Below, in pieces: positions 1-8,318 of a stretch of DNA of 32,685 bases. Numbering within the stretch: the stretch's first letter is position 1; every line of letters starts with the position of its first letter. Below the pieces are notes generated by a model. That model was not told where the DNA came from, searched no databases, and was given only the letters and a program-made list of their open reading frames with translations. The stretch spans positions 1 to 32,685 of the forward strand of contig JBMZBW010000017.1 of NCBI GenBank assembly GCA_049612785.1, written 5' to 3'. The translations under genes and the position numbers were made by a program. Source of the stretch: UBA7985 sp049612785. GTDB taxonomy: Bacteria > Pseudomonadota > Alphaproteobacteria > UBA7985.

Positions 1-315
1 ATAGGTCGAGGCAATGATCAGGACACTTTCCATGTCCGCCAGCGCATCCATCTCAACATCGTCAAGCTGATGCATGCGTGCCTGCGCTCCAGCGCCGCCC
101 AGAGTCATGGCCATTTCTTCGGCCAGACCTTCCGCGTTGCCCGTTTGCGTACCGATGAGAATATCAACAGCAAAAGACGAAAGACCACTGCCGGTCGAAA
201 CCGACATTTCGGCCTGCATCGCCATTCCGGCGTAATACCCCTGCAACCAAGCCCGCTGCTCGGCGGAGAGTGGCATGAAGTCGGGGATGTTAAGAATTGG
301 TTTCATTGGCATCAT
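1..315 (-). CDS. CysJ-like flavodoxin-domain reductase, N-terminal part (truncated by window edge)
   Basis: The visible 105 residues begin with a stretch reading LSAEQRAWLQGYYAG (about residues 17-31). This resembles the segment before the flavodoxin domain in the flavoprotein subunit of NADPH-sulfite reductase (CysJ). It is followed by a flavodoxin FMN-phosphate loop, GTQTGNAEGLAEEM (about 55-68), and a second beta strand ending VLIIASTY. In that family the rest of the protein would carry an FAD/NADPH (FNR-like) module, but it lies outside the window. The start is ambiguous: three in-frame ATGs stand at 315, 312 and 306. An AAAGGG is about 7 bases ahead of the first, and an AAGGA abuts it. 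The gene starts 15 bases after the gltB stop, so the two are almost certainly co-transcribed. A plain flavodoxin cannot be excluded. Inference: it may supply electrons to the adjacent glutamate synthase. Confidence 0.75.
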   Translation of the reverse strand, partial: MMPMKPILNIPDFMPLSAEQRAWLQGYYAGMAMQAEMSVSTGSGLSSFAVDILIGTQTGNAEGLAEEMAMTLGGAGAQARMHQLDDVEMDALADMESVLIIASTY

Positions 316-330
316 TCCTTCACCCTTTCC

Positions 331-3300
331 TCAAGAAGCCATTTTAACGATTTCAGCACTGGACGCCTTAGCGAACAGCTCATCAAGGCTCGGGATTGTG
401 CCCAGACGCTCCCGGTTTTGGGCGTCTTGATGCTCGATCCAGGCAAAGGTGCCAAAACCGTCAGCAAGCCTGACATTGCGCAGATCCAGCGCGCGCTTGT
501 AGTCGCGCATCCGTTTGTCAGAAATCAGCACCGCCAACTCCTCGTCCGCGTAGGACGTCAGAGCGGTCTTTGCAAAAGCCGACAACTTGGACAGAACCGT
601 GAAATCTTCAGTCAGGATCAGCTTCTGCGCGGCGATATCCAGCGACATGGGCGCGACAACTGCGTCCTTGCCCATGGATTTGGCAAGCCGGTCGCGCGCC
701 ACGTTCTGTGCAATGGCGAGGACGGCTGACGTGTTCACAAGCTCGTACATGGTCGCTGGTTCAAAGTCCGGAGCCTGCGGGTTTGGCACGATCCCCCCCA
801 TAAGCGGTTCCCGGTCCTTGATCGCTCGCTTCAGCTTAGTCAGCTGGTGGGTGACCATCGCGAAAGCCATCTCGTCTGCCAGCTCCTTGCGGGATTTCTT
901 GGCAACGATGTGCTGATAGTTCTGATAGTCTTCCAGCGCCAGCGGCGTTGCATAGCGGAAGTGAACAACCTCTGTTTCCCAGTTATCGAGGATCCTCTTA
1001 CCCAGCTTAGAACCCGTGTGCTCAACATGGCGCTCCAACATGGTGCGAGCTGCCGTGCGGTGGTGCGCAGAAAGGGCATCGTCGGCAGCCAGCTCCGTCA
1101 GGGAAACGGAATCGCGCGAGTAGAACATTTCCAGCTTGCCCTTGGGGTCGTACTGGTAAGCCACGCCGCCAGACATACCGTTGCAGAAACCGTAGCCAAA
1201 GCGGCCAAGGTTCAGCACCGCGCCATTGGTCATGTATTCACAGCCAAAGTCACCCACGCCTTCGATCACCGCAGTTGCCCCGGAATTTCGAACGCAGAAG
1301 CGGTCACCTGCCGCGCCTTCGACAAACAATTCGCCGCCTGTTGCGCCGAAAAGTGCGAAGTTCCCGATCAGCGCGTTTTCCCGCTCACCGCCACCGGGCG
1401 ATACAATGGCGACGATCCCGCCTGACTGACTCTTTCCAACGCCGTCGTTGGCTGTACCGCTGTGGTGCATAACCATGCCTGCGTTACAGAAAGCACCGTA
1501 GGACTGCCCTGCTGCCCCGTGCGTATTCACGCGCAAAGTCTGCGGAAGCAGCTTGTGATGTCCACGGTCATCTGTGGTGATCATGGGCGCGTTCTTTATG
1601 ATCTCCGCATCCAACTCGTGCTGCAGCAACCGCTCGACATCGATCGCCAGTTGTCCGCCGGTGGTCTTGTTCCGATTGCTCAGACGCTTGTCATAGTCGA
1701 TGGTGATGCTCTTGGCCGTGCCTGCCTGCAGTTGCGGGCGCACTTGCTCCCAAAGCGCATCATCCACTTCGAAGTTCGCTTCAAGGTAAACTGGATCATC
1801 AACCTGACGCTCTGGCAGAATGGCCAGCATGCGGCTCATATCCATCTGGCCAACGTTGTTCTGGTGCTTCAGCAATTGCAGCAGATCGGTCCGGCCCCGT
1901 GCTTCTTCCAGCGACTTCAGACCCAGCGACGCCAGAATTTCGCGCACTTCGTGGGCGACGTTGATCAGGTACTGCGCCAATGCCCGTGGGTCACCCTCAA
2001 AGGCTTCAGCGTTGGTTGTCAGACCGGCTGGACATTTGACGTTACAGTTTTTCGCCATAACGCACTTGAGCATCATCAGCGCCGTTGTCCCGAATTCAAA
2101 GCTGTCGCCACCCATCAGCGCCGACTTCACGACATCAGAACCCGTCTGGTGCGCGCCGGAGCAACGCAGCTTGACTTTCTTCCGCAGACCGGTCCGGCAA
2201 AGCGCCTGGTGCACTTCCGCAAGGCCAATTTCAGCCGCCCGACCGGTGTTCTTCAACGAGGTCACCTGCGCGGCACCCGTTCCGCCGGTATTGCCGGCGA
2301 TGTTGATCAGGTCTGCACCCGCCTTGGCGACGCCGACAGCGATGGTACCGATGCCTTCGGACGAGACCAGCTTGACGATAACCCGCACCCGTGCGGCCTT
2401 ACAATCGTGGATCAGCTGGGCCAAATCTTCGATGGAATAGGTATCGTGGTGCGGCGGTGGAGAGACCAGCTCTACCCCCGGCGTGCCACCCCGAGCCGCA
2501 GCAATCTCAACCGTCACCTTAGCGCCGGGAAGCTGCCCGCCCTCGCCCGGCTTTGCGCCTTGGGCGATCTTGATTTCCAATTCTTCTAGGTTGGGATCCG
2601 CCAAATAGCCGGTCCATACCCCAAAACGACCCGAAGCAATTTGCTTGATCCGACTTGCCCGAACAGTTCCGTAGCGCGTGAAGTGTTCACCGCCCTCACC
2701 AGAGTTCGAGAAACCACCGACCATGTTGATTCCGTGGGCTACGGCTTCATGGGCAGAAGCGACCAATGCGCCATGGGACATAGCACCGCCCGCGAAGGCT
2801 TCGCAGATTGCTGCAGCCGACTGAACGTCACTCAATGCTACGGGCGAACCGATGACCTGAACCTTGCCTTCTGCCTCGGTCCCGGCGACCGCCGCCTCGA
2901 CGGTCTCAGCATCAACCCCTTGAACGGCCAAGGTAATATTGCCGCGCCAGTCGAAAACCGACAACTTGCCGCGAATGGCGTCTGCATCTTTGCAGTCGCT
3001 CATATCCAGCGGGAAAGACAACACATCCCGCAAAGCAGCAGGCCGCTTGGACCGCTCCTTGCCCATCATCTCGATGAAAGCGCGATAGCCTGGGGTCATC
3101 TCGAAGGAATTGATTTCTTCAGGCGTGCGGCGGTCAAAACTGGTGTCAACATAGGCCCGGTCATCAACGCCAAAAGCGTCAAACAGACGGCTTACGGTAT
3201 TGAGCGACATATCCTCGTCACTCAATTCGATTTCATTGGCCCGCGCTGTCCCTTTGGAGGCCAGCTTGATCGGTTCTGCGGTCAGATCTTCAAATCCGCG

Positions 3301-5706
3301 CACGGCGACCAGACCGTAGGAGTGGCCTGCACCGTCATTCCGTTCCTTGAACAGACCCAGCAGTGGAATGTCATTTTCTTCAGCGACGGACAGCGCGTGG
3401 GTGTGCCAGTCAAAGGCGCTCTTCACCACCGTTTCAAACCCGACACCGCCAACAGGGGCGTTCATATTCGGGAAGAATTCGGCCAGCTTTCCGCTGTTGG
3501 TGTCAAAGAAGTTTGGCTCGAAGAACTCGCCGCCAATGTAGGATTCAGCCGTACACAGACCGACCTTCCCCATGGTCTTCATCAGGGCTTTTTCACAACC
3601 CTTGACCCACTTCTTCACCGCCGCCGATTGCTCTTCTGCACTGGCGTATTTGTCTTGTGCTCGCGCGACGACTGACAAGGGCATAACCGCCGATGCGCCA
3701 AAACCAAGCGCGGTGGACACGTGATGAGAAGACGCGACCTGTCCACTTTCGACAATAATAGACGCGTTAAAGCGCAAACCTTCGGAAATCAGCCGCTGGT
3801 TCAGAGCCGCGACCGTCAGGATCAGCGGCAGAGCCGCTCGGGATTTACTCACGCCACGGTCAGAAACAATGACAATCCCACCTTGCGCGCGGACCGTAGC
3901 TTCAACCTCATCGCAAAGCTTTTTCAGCGCGGCTTCGAGCGCGTCGGAATCCACCTTCGCGCTGTGGTCGAACAGCATGTCAAAACGCTTCACTGGCGCT
4001 TCTGCCTGCGCTTCGACCTGCGCCATTTCCGTTGGCGTCAGGATCGGTGACGGAATAACAATTTGCTTGGTGCGATCCGCTGTGAACATGGGGCGAGAGC
4101 CCAGCGCCACCCGCAGAGTCATACCGTCCGCTTCACGGATCGAATCAAGCGGGGGGTTCGTGACCTGTGCAAACCGCTGACTGAAGTATTTGGCCATACC
4201 GCCTTCTTCTTCAGTCAGGCTGTTGATCGCGTAGCCATAGCCCATCGCAGAGACCTTCTCTGCGCCGTTCTGCAACATCGGATCCATGAGCAGTTTGAGG
4301 CTTTCCTGGTTGAGGCTGTAAGCAACCATCCGCTGATGAACATTCAGCTCAGATTCCGTCGTCGCAGAGCTTACAGTCGGCACCGGGATATCCGCGAGGT
4401 TCAGCCGCGCCTCTTCGAGAAGGGCTCCGTAGTCCTTCCGGCCCGCAAGATCTTCCAGCGTTTCAACCGTATTGAAAGACCGACCGCGAACGTGGTCATA
4501 ATACAGTGTCCCGCCGGACTTCACGCGGTCGCGCGAAATCACCGTATCATCCGGGAAATTGATCTGGCCCGCCTCAGACATGGCGCAAAGATATTCTTCA
4601 GTCTCAATGGAACGCAGTGGACGCAGACCAAGACGGTCCAGACGCGCACCAACCACTTCGCCATCGCCGAAAATCAGCGCCGCGGGGCCATCGTTCTTTT
4701 CCTCATAGAGTGAATAGTACTCCAACATGTCCCGCACGTTCTGCGGCACGGAAGGGTCATTCTCCCACGCTGGCGGCATCATGGCGACGACGGCTTCGAT
4801 CATGTCGAGTTCGTCTTCATGGATGCGACGCGACAAGGTTTGGTCCAAACGTGCCGAGTCTGACTGCCCGACCGGGGAAATGATGCTGCGGTTCTTGGTG
4901 CGCGCAATCGCGGCCTCGGACAGGCGGTTCTTCTTATCCGTATTCAGTTCGCCGTTGTGCGCCATCTGACGGAAAGGCTGCGCCATGGCTGGCTGACTGT
5001 CGGTATTGGTCGAGAAACGCGTGTGGAAGAACAAAGAGCGCGCTTCGTAGTCCGGATCCTGCAGGTCGAGGAAGTACGGCACCACTTCCCATGAGTTGAG
5101 CTGCCCTTTCAGCACCTGCGTCTTCGACGATAGCGAAACAGGGTAGAACCCGGCCAGTTCTTCGCGCGTGAAGGCCTGCTCTTCAATTTCGAGCAAGATA
5201 TCATAAGCGGCCTGATCGATCTGCTTTGCGGTCATTCCTTCGTCATCAGGAACGAAAACCCATTGGTGCATGTCCAACTGCGCGCCGATAGACGCATCAA
5301 GGAGTGCGCCTTTGTTCACCGGCACCCGGCGCTGGCTGATGACATGAAAGTCGTAGTGCTTCAGCGCCTTGTTAATGATGCTGATTGCAGTGCCGTGCAT
5401 GTTGGTGTTTGCAGGCAAAAAGAAGTTGCCGACCGCAAACTTGCCAAACTCCAGACCATCTTCTCCTGAAATCCGCGAGAAGAATTTGGGCGACAGATCC
5501 ACGCAAATACCCGCACCATCGCCCGTGCCATCGGCCCCCATGCCACCCCGATGCGGGACGGAACACAGCGCTTCATGCACCTTTTCGATGATGTCGTGTG
5601 AAAACGTACCCGATTTACGCGTGATGAAGCCCACACCACAGCTGGAGTGGTCTTCAGCAAAATCGAGCAAGCTAATAGCCTGAGTCTCTGTCTGTTTAGC
5701 CTGCAA
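331..5706 (-). CDS. gltB: Glutamate synthase large subunit, extended variant
   Basis: Glutamate synthase makes two glutamates from glutamine and 2-oxoglutarate. Domains in order: a class-II glutamine amidotransferase with nucleophile Cys in SSCGVGF (residue 23); a central domain; an FMN-binding barrel around 930-1230 with MSHGAL near 976; a Cys cluster CVMAKNCNVKCPAG (Cys 1215, 1221, 1225); and the GXGXG beta-helix at about 1390-1580. A segment HTGSKLGKRILDNWE, where the usual protein ends, is followed by about 200 extra residues without a domain I recognise. I chose the TTG at 5706: AAAGGGA lies just upstream and the Cys then follows a short 22-residue propeptide. A GTG at 5766 would add 20 residues but has a poor ribosome site. 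At about 1791 residues it is far longer than the usual 1500-1550. The Cys spacing is CX5CX3C rather than the usual CX5CX4C. No gltD is visible. Confidence 0.93.
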   Translation of the reverse strand: MQAKQTETQAISLLDFAEDHSSCGVGFITRKSGTFSHDIIEKVHEALCSVPHRGGMGADGTGDGAGICVDLSPKFFSRISGEDGLEFGKFAVGNFFLPANTNMHGTAISIINKALKHYDFHVISQRRVPVNKGALLDASIGAQLDMHQWVFVPDDEGMTAKQIDQAAYDILLEIEEQAFTREELAGFYPVSLSSKTQVLKGQLNSWEVVPYFLDLQDPDYEARSLFFHTRFSTNTDSQPAMAQPFRQMAHNGELNTDKKNRLSEAAIARTKNRSIISPVGQSDSARLDQTLSRRIHEDELDMIEAVVAMMPPAWENDPSVPQNVRDMLEYYSLYEEKNDGPAALIFGDGEVVGARLDRLGLRPLRSIETEEYLCAMSEAGQINFPDDTVISRDRVKSGGTLYYDHVRGRSFNTVETLEDLAGRKDYGALLEEARLNLADIPVPTVSSATTESELNVHQRMVAYSLNQESLKLLMDPMLQNGAEKVSAMGYGYAINSLTEEEGGMAKYFSQRFAQVTNPPLDSIREADGMTLRVALGSRPMFTADRTKQIVIPSPILTPTEMAQVEAQAEAPVKRFDMLFDHSAKVDSDALEAALKKLCDEVEATVRAQGGIVIVSDRGVSKSRAALPLILTVAALNQRLISEGLRFNASIIVESGQVASSHHVSTALGFGASAVMPLSVVARAQDKYASAEEQSAAVKKWVKGCEKALMKTMGKVGLCTAESYIGGEFFEPNFFDTNSGKLAEFFPNMNAPVGGVGFETVVKSAFDWHTHALSVAEENDIPLLGLFKERNDGAGHSYGLVAVRGFEDLTAEPIKLASKGTARANEIELSDEDMSLNTVSRLFDAFGVDDRAYVDTSFDRRTPEEINSFEMTPGYRAFIEMMGKERSKRPAALRDVLSFPLDMSDCKDADAIRGKLSVFDWRGNITLAVQGVDAETVEAAVAGTEAEGKVQVIGSPVALSDVQSAAAICEAFAGGAMSHGALVASAHEAVAHGINMVGGFSNSGEGGEHFTRYGTVRASRIKQIASGRFGVWTGYLADPNLEELEIKIAQGAKPGEGGQLPGAKVTVEIAAARGGTPGVELVSPPPHHDTYSIEDLAQLIHDCKAARVRVIVKLVSSEGIGTIAVGVAKAGADLINIAGNTGGTGAAQVTSLKNTGRAAEIGLAEVHQALCRTGLRKKVKLRCSGAHQTGSDVVKSALMGGDSFEFGTTALMMLKCVMAKNCNVKCPAGLTTNAEAFEGDPRALAQYLINVAHEVREILASLGLKSLEEARGRTDLLQLLKHQNNVGQMDMSRMLAILPERQVDDPVYLEANFEVDDALWEQVRPQLQAGTAKSITIDYDKRLSNRNKTTGGQLAIDVERLLQHELDAEIIKNAPMITTDDRGHHKLLPQTLRVNTHGAAGQSYGAFCNAGMVMHHSGTANDGVGKSQSGGIVAIVSPGGGERENALIGNFALFGATGGELFVEGAAGDRFCVRNSGATAVIEGVGDFGCEYMTNGAVLNLGRFGYGFCNGMSGGVAYQYDPKGKLEMFYSRDSVSLTELAADDALSAHHRTAARTMLERHVEHTGSKLGKRILDNWETEVVHFRYATPLALEDYQNYQHIVAKKSRKELADEMAFAMVTHQLTKLKRAIKDREPLMGGIVPNPQAPDFEPATMYELVNTSAVLAIAQNVARDRLAKSMGKDAVVAPMSLDIAAQKLILTEDFTVLSKLSAFAKTALTSYADEELAVLISDKRMRDYKRALDLRNVRLADGFGTFAWIEHQDAQNRERLGTIPSLDELFAKASSAEIVKMAS

Positions 5707-5827
5707 ATCCGTTCCCTTTCGATTATAGCGCCCTATGGACACCAAAGGGCCATCATGTTTCCACACGACGACCCAAAATTATGTCTGCATTGCTGACCTA
5801 TTTATTTGCTTTTAGCACAGGTGAACG

Positions 5828-5860
5828 AATTTCCGCTCGTCTAACTGCTATGCGGAAATT
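5828..5860. repeat. Perfect 9-bp inverted repeat upstream of gltB
   Basis: AATTTCCGC at 5828-5836 and GCGGAAATT at 5852-5860 are exact reverse complements separated by 15 bases. It lies about 120-155 bases upstream of the chosen gltB start. It could be an operator for a dimeric regulator, or a stem in a leader or small RNA. No specific regulator is recognised. Confidence 0.55.
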
Positions 5861-5910
5861 TAATGTTTCGGGTGATGGCGCTGCAGAGACGCGCTTTGTT
5901 CAGAATTATG

Positions 5911-5948
5911 ACCCCTCAACGCAATAATGTTGCGCGGAGGGGTTCTTT
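5911..5948 (+). terminator. Terminator-like two-part hairpin
   Basis: ACCCCTC (5911-5917) pairs with GAGGGGT (5937-5943). Inside it, CGCAA (5920-5924) pairs with TTGCG (5930-5934) around a TAATG loop, with a 2x2 internal bulge. On the plus strand it is followed by TCTTT, a weak terminator tail. On the minus strand no T-run follows. No annotated plus-strand gene reads into it, so it either ends an unrecognised small RNA or is a structured element in the minus-strand transcript. Confidence 0.4.
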
Positions 5949-6052
5949 CATACGGCTGACTTCCGAAAATCATGCACTCAGACGGTTGATTTCCTAACCG
6001 CGAAATATCGCCGCACACCTGCAATTTTATAGTTATTTAAGCGCCTAAAGTC

Positions 6053-6073
6053 CTCGAAAGCAGGGCTTCCGAG
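6053..6073 (-). terminator. Weak hairpin after panB
   Basis: In the minus-strand transcript CUCGGAAGC pairs with GCUUUCGAG (9 pairs, one G-U) around a CCU loop, about 40 bases after the panB stop. Only a short run of three U follows a few bases later, so it may stabilise the 3' end or terminate inefficiently. Confidence 0.3.
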
Positions 6074-6114
6074 TGGTGAAAGCCTCGAATTGACGATCTA
6101 GTCTGACGCCAGGA

Positions 6115-6867
6115 TCAAACGCCGCGAATGTCCTTCGCATAGTCACGGATCGCCTTCTTGATCGTCCGAGCTATGCGCGCCTTGGGCGCTACAAAGGGAG
6201 GAACATATTCCGGATTCAGTCCAATCAGATCGTCAATCACGAGAATCTGCCCGTCACAATCTTCCCCAGCGGCGATACCAATCGTGGGAATTTCGATTTT
6301 ATCCCGAAGCGGTGCAGCCAGTTCTGATGGCACGGCTTCGACAACACAGGCAAAGGCACCCGCCGCCTGGTGTGCGAGCGCGTCTTCGATCAGCCTTGCG
6401 GCGTCACGCTCCTTTTTGAATCCGCCAATCATGTTGACGTGCTGTGGGAACAAGCCGATGTGACCGAGAACCGGAATGCCCCGCTGAGTCAAAAACTCGA
6501 CCGTTGGGGCCATCAGCGCGCCCCCCTCCATCTTCACACCCTGCGCGCCGGTCTCTTTGAGGACACGCGATGCGGACTCGAAAGCCTGCTCAGGTGACTG
6601 CTCATAAGATCCAAAAGGAAGATCAACGATGATGCAGGCGTTTTCTGTGCTGTCGACCACGGCCTTTCCGTGCCAAACCATCACGTCCAACGGAACCTGC
6701 ACGGTTGAGCTGTGACCGTAGAGAGTCATGGCGAGGGAATCACCCACAAGGATCAAGTCGCAATGTTCATCCGCCATTTTCGCCATGGGTGCGATCCCCA
6801 GCGAAAGCGTGACGAGCTGGCGCTCGCCTTTGGTCGCGCGAATATCAGCAGGAGAAATACGGGGCAT
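6115..6867 (-). CDS. panB: 3-methyl-2-oxobutanoate hydroxymethyltransferase
   Basis: This cytoplasmic enzyme transfers a hydroxymethyl group from 5,10-methylene-tetrahydrofolate to 2-oxoisovalerate, giving ketopantoate for pantothenate and CoA synthesis. The 250 residues show the family blocks in order: LVGDSLAMTLYGH (about 40-52, metal and substrate site), DLPFGSY (about 82), VKMEGG, GHIGLFPQ, the VVEAVPSELA block with its catalytic Glu, and GIAAGEDCDGQILV. Length is normal. The TAY-type block near the N-terminus of most homologues reads TLSLGIAPMA here, so the usual Tyr is absent. No panC or panD is nearby. The ATG at 6867 follows a poor ribosome site (CAGG) inside a 10-bp direct repeat. 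It lies 143 bases downstream of the type I secretion operon and may be partly read through from it. Confidence 0.93.
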   Translation of the reverse strand: MPRISPADIRATKGERQLVTLSLGIAPMAKMADEHCDLILVGDSLAMTLYGHSSTVQVPLDVMVWHGKAVVDSTENACIIVDLPFGSYEQSPEQAFESASRVLKETGAQGVKMEGGALMAPTVEFLTQRGIPVLGHIGLFPQHVNMIGGFKKERDAARLIEDALAHQAAGAFACVVEAVPSELAAPLRDKIEIPTIGIAAGEDCDGQILVIDDLIGLNPEYVPPFVAPKARIARTIKKAIRDYAKDIRGV

Positions 6868-6902
6868 GGAGGCCTGTTGCGTTATTTGAACCGGAGGCCT
6901 GT
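6868..6902. repeat. Direct repeat just upstream of panB
   Basis: The 10-mer GGAGGCCTGT occurs at 6868-6877 and 6893-6902, 25 bases apart. The first copy abuts the panB start codon and covers the ribosome-binding position. Each copy contains the palindrome AGGCCT. It could be a tandem operator or a small duplication; no regulator is identified. Confidence 0.4.
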
Positions 6903-7010
6903 CTTACGCCGCATTACTCGTGGACCGAAGGCTTTTAACCCCGCGTTTATTGCAAAGGTTCCCCCTGCTCCGCGCTGCGTCCGTCAAAGTTCAAACAACG
7001 GGAGAATCCT

Positions 7011-8315
7011 TTATTGCACCGTCCCCATATCGAGCAGGTGCATGGTGCGCGCTTCATTGAGGCGGCTCATCTCGTCCACAACCAATTCCTGACTGCGGAA
7101 CCAAGCCTTTTTGGCATCAATCACGTCGCCCGTGGTGGCTAATCCGGCCCGGCGTTCTTCTTCAACATCAGAGACGCGAGACTGGTTCTGCCGAACCTGT
7201 TGCTGCAACTGCCCCACCGAGCGCTCAAGCGAGGCAATGTTGTTCCAGCCGAAGGTGACGTTTTCAACCAGACGCTCCAGCTCGAAAACATATTCCTGCT
7301 GCAAGCCTTTCAGCTCTTCCTCAACCCGCTTCTGTCCTGCGAACAGTCGGTTGCCCTGATACAGCGGCGCGGAAAGGTTCAAAGACAGGCCAGACTCATC
7401 GCCGAATTTACCATCACGCCACCCACCGGCTAACCGGGCCCGCAGGTTGATGCCGGGGAACCGGCCCCGTTGCGCAGCAAGGACTTCCGCCTGTTTCGCA
7501 GCTAGTCTGCGAGAAAATGCAATGATTTCTGGATGGTTTAGCTGTGCGCGGGTTTGCGCTTCTTCCAGCGTCGATGCGCGGAAGGCCAGGTAAAAGGCTT
7601 CCAACTGTTCCTGACTGACGCTCGCAGCCTGTCCCGACCCCGTAAGGCGCTGCAGCTGCTGCTCTGCACGGACCACCTGATATTCGCCGCGCGCAATTTC
7701 CGAGCGTGTGAGGGAGATTTCAGTTTCGACTTTGCGCAAATCAACCCGAGTTGCCACACCCGCAGAAACCTGCGCCCGCAATCCATCAACCTGCTCATTC
7801 AGATCAGAAAGCTGCCGTTGAAGGATATTGAGCGATTCCTTTTCGCGGACCAGCGTGACGTAGGCCGTTGTAACCTCTTCAGCAATATCCAACCGGGTGG
7901 CATCCACCAGCGCCAGTTCTGCTTCAGCAAGGCGGCGCGCGGCTTGTACTTCGGCGCGGGTTTTTCCCCAATCGATGAGGGGCTGATCCACGGCAACGCC
8001 CAAAACCTGCGAAGATTCAAGGGTAAAGGGATTACCGGAAAAATCGGAAACGGACCGGACCGTTGGATAGCGACCGGCCTTGGCCTGACTGATTGTATAG
8101 CGCGCACCATCAGCCTGCGCCTGCGCTGCGCCAACGCGCGCGTCACGGTTCAACGCGTCATATATGGCGGAAACCACAGGGTATGGTGCCGTCTGCGCCG
8201 AAGCTGTTGGCAGCAAACACACGAGCCCAACCAGAAGCACACCAGTCCCAACAGCCGTTTTTAGTGCACGGGTTACTGAGTGCTTGAGTATCGAAACATG
8301 GGGTTGGGCTGTCAT
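7011..8315 (-). CDS. TolC-family outer membrane channel of a type I secretion system
   Basis: The 434-residue protein has a hydrophobic signal segment ending in PTASA (cleavage predicted after about residue 40). Two outer-membrane-efflux repeats follow, rich in alpha-helical heptads; examples are the DWGKTRAEVQAARRLAEAEL helix and its later counterpart near YQGNRLFAGQKRVEEEL. TolC-like trimers form the exit duct across the outer membrane and periplasm for substrates passed from an ABC/HlyD pair. The start ATG lies 3 bases after the stop of the adaptor gene. A GAGGGAG ribosome site lies inside the end of that gene, so it is the last gene of a three-gene operon. A 20-residue cytoplasmic-looking N-region precedes the signal core; a later start is possible. 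Confidence 0.88.
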   Translation of the reverse strand: MTAQPHVSILKHSVTRALKTAVGTGVLLVGLVCLLPTASAQTAPYPVVSAIYDALNRDARVGAAQAQADGARYTISQAKAGRYPTVRSVSDFSGNPFTLESSQVLGVAVDQPLIDWGKTRAEVQAARRLAEAELALVDATRLDIAEEVTTAYVTLVREKESLNILQRQLSDLNEQVDGLRAQVSAGVATRVDLRKVETEISLTRSEIARGEYQVVRAEQQLQRLTGSGQAASVSQEQLEAFYLAFRASTLEEAQTRAQLNHPEIIAFSRRLAAKQAEVLAAQRGRFPGINLRARLAGGWRDGKFGDESGLSLNLSAPLYQGNRLFAGQKRVEEELKGLQQEYVFELERLVENVTFGWNNIASLERSVGQLQQQVRQNQSRVSDVEEERRAGLATTGDVIDAKKAWFRSQELVVDEMSRLNEARTMHLLDMGTVQ

Positions 8316-8318
8316 GGA

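Larger units (their letters stand above)
5707..6114. other. Intergenic region between panB and gltB with three inverted repeats
   Basis: About 400 bases carry no convincing gene. Going right, they hold a perfect 9-bp inverted repeat (5828-5860), a two-part GC-rich hairpin followed by a short T-rich stretch on the plus strand (5911-5948), and a 9-bp stem soon after the panB stop (6053-6073). The gltB promoter must lie here or upstream. A TATAAT (minus strand, 5722-5727) is only about 15 bases from the TTG start and has no matching -35, so I do not call it. Transcription from panB toward gltB would have to cross all three hairpins. Confidence 0.6.

Noticed and set aside
1462..2589. 375-residue plus-strand frame opposite gltB
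   Set aside because: It lies wholly within gltB, matches no family and reflects the codon bias of the real gene. The same applies to the other long frames opposite gltB.
5722..5727. TATAAT on the minus strand near the gltB start
   Set aside because: No -35 at the right distance, and transcription from it would begin almost at the ribosome site.
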